A stretch of DNA of 10,624 bases from Collinsella aerofaciens (GTDB lineage: Bacteria > Actinomycetota > Coriobacteriia > Coriobacteriales > Coriobacteriaceae): positions 1-10,624 of the forward strand of contig JAPJOH010000042.1 in the NCBI GenBank assembly GCA_030826265.1, written 5' to 3'. The position numbers were made by a program, and so were the translations under genes. Positions 1 to 6,030 of the stretch are shown here, one piece after another (the first letter of the stretch is position 1; each line of letters begins with the position of its first letter). The notes beneath the pieces are model-generated. The model was not told the DNA's origin. It searched no databases and saw nothing but the letters and a program-made list of their open reading frames with translations.

Positions 1-1257
1 CACCACCCCCCCACCGACCTCTACCGCTATTTCTGCCTCTACCGTGAGCGCCTGCTCAACGACGGAGGCGTGGCCTGCCTGCTTACCACGAACACGAGGC
101 TCTTCTCGCAAGCGGGGGTCAGCTTCTTCGAGATGCTTGCACTGAAGTACCAGATCGAAGGGGTATTCGTGAACGGGCAGGCGCGCTGGTTCCACAAGAC
201 GAAAGTCATGAACGCGCTGCTGGTGCTTAGGAAGAAGAAGCCGGGCGATACCCCCAGCGACGTGCGCATGGGAGTTGTCCACGCGAGCATCGGCGACCTC
301 GACGACCCGGCGAAACGATCCGCGATCGTGGAGAGCATCCTTGCGGGAAGCGACCGCAGCGCCCTCGTATCGCAGCATCGCTACTCCCTCGAGGACATCC
401 GGCGTTTCCACGCATGGGGGATTACGCTGTACGCGCTCTGCTTCGGGGCATCGTCCCTGTCCCCGCTGGCCGGGAAGCTCGTCCCCATCAGCTCTTTGTT
501 CGAGGTTTTCCGCGGCGTCAAATCGGGGTACGACAGCGCCTTCTATTCGGACGATCCCTGCTTCGTCGACCCTCCCTTCTGCTTTCCGCTGATCAAGAAC
601 CTGCGCGGCACGCACTCGTACACCCTCGAGCCGAACCAGTACGTGTTCATCTGCGACAAATCCAAAGACGAGCTTGCGAGGGAGGGCCATTTCAAGACCC
701 TCGGGCATATAAGAAGGCACGAGGCAGGCGTGACGGAATCGGCGAAGTCGAACACCCCCTATTGGTACTCCTTGCCGGCGGGCAAGAGCTTCCATTTCGC
801 AACCATGATGAACCCGGGCGACCGCCTCTTCTTCGCGCAGGCTGGAGGGGACGTGTGCTTCGCGAACCAGCGGCTCATCTGTCTTCGGGCCCTCTCCGAC
901 CACGCCGACCTTCCGCTCGCCCACGCCCTGCTCAACTCATGCGCGGGCCTTCTGATGCTGGAGTCTTCCGGGGGGCCTATGGGGGACGGCGCCTTGGACA
1001 ACCGGAAGGAGAGCCTGGCCAGCCTCTCGATGCTCGATCCCTCACTGGTTGCCCCCGAGTCGAGACAGGCGATCCTGAACGCTTTCGAGCCCCTGAAGGG
1101 AAGGCCCGTGAAGCCCCTCCGGGAAGAGCTTTACGAAGCCGACCGGGAAGCGTTCGATAAGGCGGTCCTCCAGGCATTCGGGCTGGAGGACCTGCACGAC
1201 CGAATCAGGAACGCCCTGTCCACGATGGTCAAGGTGAGGACCGAGGAGCTGCCCTGA
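1..1257 (+). CDS. N-6 adenine DNA methyltransferase, C-terminal part (5' truncated by window edge)
   Basis: The frame is open from base 1 to a TGA at 1255-1257, giving 418 residues. The GTG at 70 is internal, because coding sense (DLYRYFCLYRERLLNDGG) continues upstream to the edge. The block at about 16-230, with 'ERLLNDGGVACLLTTNTRLF' and then a short segment ending in a K-rich loop, is what normally follows the NPPY/F catalytic motif in Eco57I/PglX-type and type IIG N-6 adenine methylases. The NPPY motif itself lies outside the window. The rest (about 480-1040) resembles a target-recognition domain: 'GYDSAFY', 'PLIKNLRG', 'ANQRLICL' and a late 'LLNS...GGPMGDGALDN' motif. It probably methylates adenine in a specific DNA site, as part of a restriction or phage-defence system whose other genes lie to the left. 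No nuclease motif is visible in the part seen. It is GC-rich and converges with the next gene. Confidence 0.78.
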   Translation, partial: HHPPTDLYRYFCLYRERLLNDGGVACLLTTNTRLFSQAGVSFFEMLALKYQIEGVFVNGQARWFHKTKVMNALLVLRKKKPGDTPSDVRMGVVHASIGDLDDPAKRSAIVESILAGSDRSALVSQHRYSLEDIRRFHAWGITLYALCFGASSLSPLAGKLVPISSLFEVFRGVKSGYDSAFYSDDPCFVDPPFCFPLIKNLRGTHSYTLEPNQYVFICDKSKDELAREGHFKTLGHIRRHEAGVTESAKSNTPYWYSLPAGKSFHFATMMNPGDRLFFAQAGGDVCFANQRLICLRALSDHADLPLAHALLNSCAGLLMLESSGGPMGDGALDNRKESLASLSMLDPSLVAPESRQAILNAFEPLKGRPVKPLREELYEADREAFDKAVLQAFGLEDLHDRIRNALSTMVKVRTEELP

Positions 1258-1273
1258 CGATGCGGCTGCAACG

Positions 1274-1291
1274 AGGGCGCGCGGCCGCCCT
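1274..1291. terminator. Small GC-rich hairpin between convergent genes
   Basis: A perfect 6-bp stem (AGGGCG / CGCCCT) with a 6-base loop lies in the 33-base gap between two convergent stops and reaches the stop codon of the minus-strand gene. There is no T-tract on either strand. It may act as a weak bidirectional barrier, or it may be chance in GC-rich sequence. Confidence 0.25.
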
Positions 1292-2385
1292 TACCCCCGC
1301 ACCGTGTAGCGCTCCACCGCGTCCTCGTCGAGCGTGAGGCCCAGGCCGGGGCCCTCGGGCGGGTAGACGCGGCCGTTCTCCATGCGGATGCGCTCGTTGA
1401 CCAGGCTCGGAGCGGCGGGGTCGTCGAAGTCCATGAATTCGCAGGGGTAGCTGATGGTTTTCAGCGCGCAGCCTATGTGGACGAGGGTGGCCATCCCCAG
1501 GCTGCTCTCGGATTGGCTGCCGATCATCATGGGCCGGTGGTACGCCTCGCACAGCGCCGCGATCTTGCGGCCGTAGGTGAAGCCGCTGCGGGGGATCTTG
1601 ATCATCATGATGGACAGCGCGTCGATGTCTATCTGGTGGGCGATGTCGTGCAGCGTGAAGTTGCTCTCGTCGCCGGCGATGGGGATGTCGATGGCGTGGG
1701 CCAGGCGCACGCGGTCCTTCTCGTTCGTGGCGGCGATGGGCTCCTCGAAGTAGTCCAGCTCGCCGCGCAACGCGTCATGCACCTTCTTCGCGCCGAAGTA
1801 CGTGTAGCTCTGGTTGCCGTCGATGTAGAGCCTCGTGTCGGACGTGACCGCGCGGCGCAGCGCATGCACGCGGCGGATGTCGGCATCGGGGTCCAGCCCG
1901 CCCTTCACCTTGAAAGCCCGGTAGCCCTTGGCGTTCAGCTCGCGCGCCTGGTCCACCATGACCTCGTCGCTCGTGAGCCAGAGTATCCGGCTCGGCTCGA
2001 TGCTGTCGCGGTAGCCTCCCAGCAGCTTGTGGCAGGGCAGTCCGCACGCCTTGCCCATGATGTCCCACAGCGCCACGTCGATACCGCCCTTGGCGGCCAG
2101 GTTCCCCTTGATGAAGGCCATGGCCTCGTGCACCTTCTCCACATCGAACGGGTCGAGGCCCGCAACCAGCGGCGCCAGCAGGTTGTTGATCACGTGCACC
2201 ATGCCCACCTGCGTCTCGCCGTAGATGTTCTCGCGCGGAATGGCCTCCGCGATGCCCTCCACGCCCTCGTCCGTCATGATGCGCACCAGCACATGCGCCT
2301 GGCTGGCCATGCACCCGGTGGCCCACTCCATCGGATGGGGCAGGGGCAGGTCGACGGGGATAGCGCGCACGCTCTGGATTCTCAC
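1291..2385 (-). CDS. Enolase-superfamily enzyme, muconate-lactonizing (MLE) subgroup
   Basis: An intact 364-residue protein, normal length for the family. The N-terminal capping domain (about 1-125) is followed by the TIM-barrel domain. All catalytic landmarks are visible: the KxK pair K159/K161 (FKVKGG), metal ligands D189 (IDGNQ), E214 (YFEEP) and D239 (AGDES), the opposite-face lysine K263 (MIKIPRSG) and E293 (SQSESSLGMA). Their spacing follows that of Pseudomonas MLE closely. The family abstracts a proton alpha to a carboxylate with Mg2+. Members include muconate cycloisomerase, o-succinylbenzoate synthase, N-acylamino-acid racemase and dipeptide epimerases, so the substrate cannot be assigned from sequence. 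The start is GTG at 2385, preceded at some distance by AAAGG. An ATG at 2395 is out of frame. No pathway partner lies next to it. The gene is GC-rich, like the methyltransferase and unlike the helicase upstream. Confidence 0.92.
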   Translation of the reverse strand: MRIQSVRAIPVDLPLPHPMEWATGCMASQAHVLVRIMTDEGVEGIAEAIPRENIYGETQVGMVHVINNLLAPLVAGLDPFDVEKVHEAMAFIKGNLAAKGGIDVALWDIMGKACGLPCHKLLGGYRDSIEPSRILWLTSDEVMVDQARELNAKGYRAFKVKGGLDPDADIRRVHALRRAVTSDTRLYIDGNQSYTYFGAKKVHDALRGELDYFEEPIAATNEKDRVRLAHAIDIPIAGDESNFTLHDIAHQIDIDALSIMMIKIPRSGFTYGRKIAALCEAYHRPMMIGSQSESSLGMATLVHIGCALKTISYPCEFMDFDDPAAPSLVNERIRMENGRVYPPEGPGLGLTLDEDAVERYTVRG

Positions 2386-2452
2386 TACAACTCATCGCCT
2401 TTCATCCGCACCGCCCGGCGGCAGCGCGCAAGATATTTCCTATACGATCCCG

Positions 2453-2475
2453 GTTCTCAGCGCATCACAGAGAAC
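2453..2475. promoter_or_regulatory. Inverted repeat between helicase stop and MLE-type gene
   Basis: GTTCTC at 2453-2458 and GAGAAC at 2470-2475 form a perfect 6-bp inverted repeat with an 11-base spacer, extendable by a few pairs with one bulge. It lies in the 105-base gap between two minus-strand genes, 16 bases past the helicase stop. It could be a weak terminator (no T-tract follows) or an operator for the enzyme gene. I could not identify a convincing -35/-10 pair in this gap. Confidence 0.3.
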
Positions 2476-2490
2476 ACCGCATCGGCGTAA

Positions 2491-4053
2491 TCATGCTTCA
2501 ACCAGTTCCCGCATATGCTCGGCCAGATACGCACGGGCTTCGGCCGAATAACACGGAGAGGTATAAGGCCCCTTGGCGTCAGAGGAGGAGAACTCGGAAA
2601 TGCCAATGCGCCTGCCCTGTTCTGACGGCTTTCTTTTGCGATAATCGCCGTCCTCGATCACTTGATACCCGGCTTTCACAAGGCATCGATTCATATCCGC
2701 GGCGCTCATGCCGCCCAATAACTCGGCCAATGCGGGATCCCGACGCCATTCTTCAAGGCATTTGGTGATGGGCAGGTTCTCGGTTTTGGTGCTACACGCA
2801 TTTTGCTCCTTGCGTCCTGGCTGCTGCGCATGCGGCGTTACCGCATATCCCTCCTCATCACCGAGATAACGAAGGAAACTTTTGGCGGTGCTCCGAGCGT
2901 TAAGCCACCGCTGCTTTTCGAGATATTCTTCGATGGTCGGCGGAAGATAATCGTTGGCGATAACCTCATTGGCGCCCAGATCCAAAGCCTTCTCGCGAAG
3001 CGCCTCGGTTTCCCAAAACGTGCTGCCGTCGGACGGAATACGCAGGAACACGAAACTTGCATCGATGCTGACTTTGCTGGGAAAGCATTTCCAGCTGGGC
3101 CAAGCGGTTCTCGGTGCGCCTTCCGACGCCAAGTCTTCCTCAATGGCTTCCGCGCTTCCCGTTTCCGCCGCGAGAGACCCGATGCGAATTTTGCCCAACC
3201 AGCAGAGGTCTGCGCCACACACCTCTTTGGCCACAGCGTTCTTCGTCTCATCCAGCTCGCGCTGCGAGTCATCGGGACGACCGCTCTTTCGCTTGAAGCG
3301 ATGCTGCGTGCCGTCAACCTCAATGGCCATTAGAACGCGCTTTGAGTGGGATTCGTACAGAACAAAATCGTAGTGAGCCTTATCGGGTTTGACATAACGA
3401 CCGGCACATGCCTCGCTGACCAACGTGCCATCAGACAGGCTAAGTTGATCGAGTTTGACATTTTGCGCGACTGATACTCCCTTTACCCTCAAATCCTGCA
3501 GAGATTCCTTGATGCACAATTCCGGAGCCCACTCTTTGTTCTTCTTTCGCTCCTGCTTGAAGGGCACCTCGTCGAACACCGAAGTGATCACCGACTTGTG
3601 AAAACCATAGTAGGCGTCGCACCCAGCCTGCCCCTCTTTCTCCGGAGCAAGACGCCGGACGTATTCGACAAGGCGGCGAACGTACATTTCCTGGTTGTTC
3701 TTGTCGTCAGCTGCTCTCGCCGGCTTGGTGACGTTCGCATTCCTCCCAGCAAGCCAACACTGCGTGTCGTCCTCCATCAGCTTTGTCGAGAGAATGACGA
3801 CGAGTTCCTCTTTCGCCCTCGAGGCTGCGACGTTAACAAGTCGGCGTCCTTGCGACCAAGGCCACTCCCAGTTACCATCCTCGACGGGAAGCAGGTACAC
3901 GGAATCAAACTCCCGGCCTTGGGATCTATGGATAGTCAGCGTGTAAATGGGATCGTACGCCCCCGGCGAGTCGCTCTCCTCCTCGTAACTGGTTTCAAGG
4001 GCGATATCAGCGTCTTGAACGATACCAGCCAACACCCATTTCACAGAATTCAT
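2491..4053 (-). CDS. SF1 helicase-nuclease, C-terminal part (downstream of frameshift)
   Basis: This holds the second half of a UPF1/DNA2-like helicase. The ATG at 4053 is only the first Met of the frame. Homologous sense (EEAAHLRELARAGKS, then ILSPFRGQI) continues upstream to about 4140 without a start codon or good ribosome site, so independent translation from 4053 would remove part of the second RecA fold. Motif V is IHRSQGREFD (about 41-50 from that Met) and motif VI is NVAASRAKEE (about 74-83). After a linker, residues about 200-295 resemble the DUF2726/PD-(D/E)xK-like nuclease module: D229, then E245-V-D247 in 'MAIEVDGTQH', followed by a conserved-looking helix. The last 80 or so residues, rich in charged and Gly/Tyr positions, look like a small DNA-binding tail (inference). 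It lies upstream of the MLE-type gene on the same strand, 105 bases away, with no evidence of a shared function. Confidence 0.82.
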   Translation of the reverse strand: MNSVKWVLAGIVQDADIALETSYEEESDSPGAYDPIYTLTIHRSQGREFDSVYLLPVEDGNWEWPWSQGRRLVNVAASRAKEELVVILSTKLMEDDTQCWLAGRNANVTKPARAADDKNNQEMYVRRLVEYVRRLAPEKEGQAGCDAYYGFHKSVITSVFDEVPFKQERKKNKEWAPELCIKESLQDLRVKGVSVAQNVKLDQLSLSDGTLVSEACAGRYVKPDKAHYDFVLYESHSKRVLMAIEVDGTQHRFKRKSGRPDDSQRELDETKNAVAKEVCGADLCWLGKIRIGSLAAETGSAEAIEEDLASEGAPRTAWPSWKCFPSKVSIDASFVFLRIPSDGSTFWETEALREKALDLGANEVIANDYLPPTIEEYLEKQRWLNARSTAKSFLRYLGDEEGYAVTPHAQQPGRKEQNACSTKTENLPITKCLEEWRRDPALAELLGGMSAADMNRCLVKAGYQVIEDGDYRKRKPSEQGRRIGISEFSSSDAKGPYTSPCYSAEARAYLAEHMRELVEA

Positions 4054-5515
4054 CAGCGCGTATATCTGCCCACGGAAAGGCGAGAGTATACAGATTGACT
4101 TTCCGGCACGCGCAAGCTCTCGAAGATGGGCAGCCTCTTCTTGCTTCCAAGATGAGCAGTTGTTTGCGGTTCACATAGGTGGATCGCTGCTTCTGATTCG
4201 GGTTTTCTTCCGGTGGGGCTTTGGGAGGCCAAACCCCTTCGCGGTAGTCCCCCTCATACCAGCAGATGCGGATAGGACAGGGCGTCGCCAGGTTTTTCGG
4301 GTGCGACTTGATGACCAATTCGCCACCGTACACTTCTTGATTGCAAAACCCGATAATGGCTGGGTGGCAGCGAAAATGCTCGTTCAGCATAGTCATGAGA
4401 ACGGGGTTGCGATCGCTAAATACCTCATAGCACGAAGTGAGAAAGCTGAGGCCGCCCCGGCTGATATCGTAAGGTGATGTGTCTTCCTTCTTGAACAGCT
4501 CTTTGCGCTCGGCGTAGGCGCGCATGACTTCTTGGTGCACTTCGGTTATCACCGGCGGCAACTGCTCCTCATCGCCCACGAGCACCATGCGTTTCGCACA
4601 GCTCATCGCCACAATTCCTACTATGAGATTCGTCTGCGACGCCTCATCCATGATTATCAAGTCGTACTTTTCAACGTCACCGTCGGCGAAGCATTTTTTA
4701 AGGGAGTGTATAGTGCTAGTGACAAGAGGGTGCTTGGCGGTAAATTCTTCATGCAGTTTGTTCTGCTCCCAGCCGGACATACTCTCGCCGTCTGCGAATA
4801 CATGGATACCGCGGTTCGTCTCCGCATCAAAAGCGAGCCACGCTCCAGTCACGGGATCTTCCGCTTTCGCACGCTTTTTCTTGTCGCCCAAGCTCGCATG
4901 CTTACACGCCGCGGCAAAGGCAAGGTCATCCGCCTCATGAAGGGAGAGCAGGTCGAAGGACGGAGACCCGTAGAACCTCAAAGCCTCCCTTTCAAGCTTC
5001 TGATCGACATTCTCCACCGCCGCCTTGTTCGTGGAGACGACGGCCACGCTTTGACCTTGGGCCACAGCCAAAGCGACTATGCGCAAGATGGTTTCGGTCT
5101 TCCCGGTTCCAGGAGGACCTTTGATGATCGAAAAGGGGAAATGCAGCGCCTTATGCACCGCCTCGATCTGACGCGGGTTCAACGGATACTCGCTTTGGGG
5201 AAACATGGTGTCCAGCAGACGCCGTTCTTCCGCGCGTTGCGCATCGTCGATTCTTGGCGGATCAACGATTGCGGAGAGATTGCCGTTCAGATATGCGTCC
5301 AGCAACGGGCTGAAGCATGGTGATTTTGGATCCAGGTCATGCTCGATGCAATGTTCAAAATACCAAAGTAGTGAATAGAACGCCTGGCCGTCAGGATAGC
5401 ACTTGTTCTGGTTGACAGCTTCCTCACTAGCTTGCCCGACATCTTTGGCGGCGTATCTGAAGTACTTTACGAGTTTTTTCTGGGACGGATTCGACGCCTT
5501 CTTGTTTCGACCCAT
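4007..5515 (-). CDS. SF1 (UPF1/DNA2-like) helicase, N-terminal ATPase part (upstream of frameshift)
   Basis: The chosen start is ATG at 5515, where GAGG precedes by 8 bases. The ATG at 5521 is too close to that site, and the far-upstream ATG at 5590 has no support. A Lys/Asn-rich N-terminal region of about 110 residues precedes the first RecA-like domain. Walker A is GPPGTGKT (133-140), motif Ia is STNKAAVENV (about 161-170), Walker B is IIMDEASQT (about 287-295), motif III is VGDEEQLPP (313-321) and motif IV is NEHFRCHPAI (about 378-387). DEASQ with FRCHP is typical of UPF1-like SF1B enzymes, which use ATP to move along and unwind nucleic acid. Sense holds to about residue 457 (STYVNRKQLLILE). 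The last 45 or so residues, down to the stop at 4007-4009, are out-of-frame nonsense that overlaps the other half. The gene is poorer in GC than the genes to its left, which suggests separate acquisition. Confidence 0.85.
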   Translation of the reverse strand: MGRNKKASNPSQKKLVKYFRYAAKDVGQASEEAVNQNKCYPDGQAFYSLLWYFEHCIEHDLDPKSPCFSPLLDAYLNGNLSAIVDPPRIDDAQRAEERRLLDTMFPQSEYPLNPRQIEAVHKALHFPFSIIKGPPGTGKTETILRIVALAVAQGQSVAVVSTNKAAVENVDQKLEREALRFYGSPSFDLLSLHEADDLAFAAACKHASLGDKKKRAKAEDPVTGAWLAFDAETNRGIHVFADGESMSGWEQNKLHEEFTAKHPLVTSTIHSLKKCFADGDVEKYDLIIMDEASQTNLIVGIVAMSCAKRMVLVGDEEQLPPVITEVHQEVMRAYAERKELFKKEDTSPYDISRGGLSFLTSCYEVFSDRNPVLMTMLNEHFRCHPAIIGFCNQEVYGGELVIKSHPKNLATPCPIRICWYEGDYREGVWPPKAPPEENPNQKQRSTYVNRKQLLILEARRGCPSSRACACRKVNLYTLAFPWADIRADEFCEMGVGWYRSRR

Positions 5516-5572
5516 CACCATCACCTCGCTTATCGATGCTGTGTCGCACGAACCTATCGCGCTCGCAAAACC

Positions 5573-5578
5573 AGTATA
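5573..5578 (-). promoter_or_regulatory. Candidate -10 element (TATACT) of the helicase gene
   Basis: TATACT on the minus strand lies 58 bases upstream of the preferred helicase start. No good -35 is seen 16-18 bases upstream; instead an inverted repeat occupies that position. The call rests on one hexamer. Confidence 0.3.
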
Positions 5579-5580
5579 CC

Positions 5581-5615
5581 TGTTCAACATGAGTTAACCT
5601 ACTTAGTTTTGAACA
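5581..5615. promoter_or_regulatory. Inverted repeat TGTTCAA / TTGAACA upstream of helicase
   Basis: The arms at 5581-5587 and 5609-5615 are a perfect 7-bp inverted repeat with a 21-base spacer. They sit immediately upstream of the candidate -10, where a repressor would block polymerase. A possible operator. No regulator gene for it is visible in the window. Confidence 0.35.
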
Positions 5616-5695
5616 CCACGCGCACCAGGTAAGGGAAAGGGGCTATAAAAGACTGGGTTATAAACCAATGACGGTTGCATGGCGGTCGAACCGAC

Positions 5696-5723
5696 AAAAA
5701 AAGATCAGGCCGAAGCCTGATCT
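5696..5723 (-). terminator. Rho-independent terminator of the tRNA gene
   Basis: Read on the minus strand, AGATCAGGC, a TTCG loop and GCCTGATCT form a perfect 9-bp stem closed by the very stable C(UUCG)G tetraloop, followed directly by seven T's (5696-5702). It lies 8 bases beyond the CCA end of the tRNA fragment, on the same strand, as expected for the native terminator of that tRNA gene. It could also stop transcription leaving the integration site toward the helicase gene. Confidence 0.92.
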
Positions 5724-5731
5724 GGGATTAT

Positions 5732-5776
5732 TGGTCGCGGGGGCAGGATTTGAACCTACGACCTCCGGGTTATGAG
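5732..5776 (-). tRNA. 3' fragment of tRNA-Met (CAU, probably initiator): attachment-site scar
   Basis: The reverse complement reads from the anticodon loop CTCATAA through CCCGG, the variable loop, the T arm (GTAGG, TTCAAAT, CCTGC; pairs with one G-U), acceptor strand CCCCGCG, A73 and an encoded CCA. Anticodon CAU means Met. The CCC at positions 39-41 is the partner of the GGG pairs that mark initiator tRNAs. The 5' half is absent: bases just upstream (GTGTT) do not pair with CCCGG and no D arm is present. A tRNA cut exactly at the anticodon loop, with its terminator kept, is the classic far-end att site left when a tyrosine-integrase element enters a tRNA gene. By this logic the element side is to the right (5777 onward) and the old chromosome is to the left. 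The complete tRNA should lie at the other end of the element, outside the window. Confidence 0.85.
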
Positions 5777-5824
5777 AACACCTTGTTAGTGGCCAGATTG
5801 TTTCACGATTGCCTGTTTCCGCAG

Positions 5825-5910
5825 GTCAAAAGCCCGTCAAAAAATCCTGACACCCATGATGTTTCAGGATGTTTCAGCATTTTCGCCCATAATTTGCCCA
5901 AATTTGCCCC
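5825..5910. repeat. Cluster of short direct repeats beside the att site (probable integrase arm sites)
   Basis: Three pairs of repeats follow one another. GTCAAAA occurs at 5825-5831 and 5836-5842. GATGTTTCAG occurs in perfect tandem at 5858-5867 and 5868-5877. AATTTGCCC(A/C) occurs in tandem at 5891-5900 and 5901-5910, with a looser relative just before it (TCGCCCAT). Tyrosine integrases bind short direct repeats (arm-type sites) next to the crossover site, and this cluster starts about 50 bases from the tRNA fragment, between it and the integrase. Function is inferred from position. Confidence 0.55.
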
Positions 5911-5912
5911 TA

Positions 5913-5932
5913 ACAGTACGTTTGTGTACTGT
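5913..5932. promoter_or_regulatory. Perfect inverted repeat ACAGTAC / GTACTGT upstream of integrase
   Basis: Arms at 5913-5919 and 5926-5932 with a 6-base spacer form a compact 7-bp inverted repeat, about 100 bases before the integrase start. It has the size and symmetry of a dimeric repressor or excisionase site. No matching regulator gene is seen in the window. Confidence 0.4.
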
Positions 5933-6030
5933 GACCGAAGACGGGCAGAGGAGTCAGTAAACGCCGCTTGACGCGGCCGGTCTTCGGCGGTGCCTTCTTT
6001 CCCATGCGAACCGAAGGAAAGGAGTACGAG

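Larger units (their letters stand above)
2491..5515 (-). pseudogene. Whole helicase-nuclease gene, split by a +1 frame disruption at about 4141-4147
   Basis: The gene from 5515 to 2491 is 3025 bases, one more than a multiple of three. Dropping one base within the purine-rich stretch at 4138-4150 joins the halves into a 1007-residue protein running '...RKQLLILE' then 'QEEAAHLRELARAGKS' and 'CILSPFRGQIYALM', which is exactly the expected start of the second RecA-like domain. The downstream frame has a stop at 4173-4171, so the shift must lie at 4141-4170. Three explanations remain: a recent inactivating insertion, a sequencing or assembly error, or (less likely) a programmed +1 shift. All other helicase motifs and the nuclease residues are intact, so the lesion is young or not real. 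Confidence 0.8.

Noticed and set aside
414..1160. 248-codon plus-strand frame inside the methyltransferase
   Set aside because: Arg/Pro-rich shadow of the true frame, which carries methylase and target-recognition motifs.
1477..2490. Long plus-strand open frame (337 codons) opposite the MLE-type gene
   Set aside because: It is antisense to a gene with a complete conserved active site, and its Val/Ala/His/Arg-rich composition is the usual shadow of GC-rich coding sequence.
4007..4144. Genuine C-terminus of the N-terminal helicase frame
   Set aside because: The last 45 or so residues are Cys/Arg-rich nonsense, while the overlapping frame encodes the expected helicase sequence, so this end is a product of the frameshift.
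5732..5810. Complete tRNA gene
   Set aside because: Only the part from the anticodon loop to CCA is present; upstream bases cannot form the anticodon stem and no D arm or acceptor 5' strand exists.
5825..5910. CRISPR-like array
   Set aside because: Repeat units are only 7-10 bases, differ in sequence between pairs and have no spacers of regular length.
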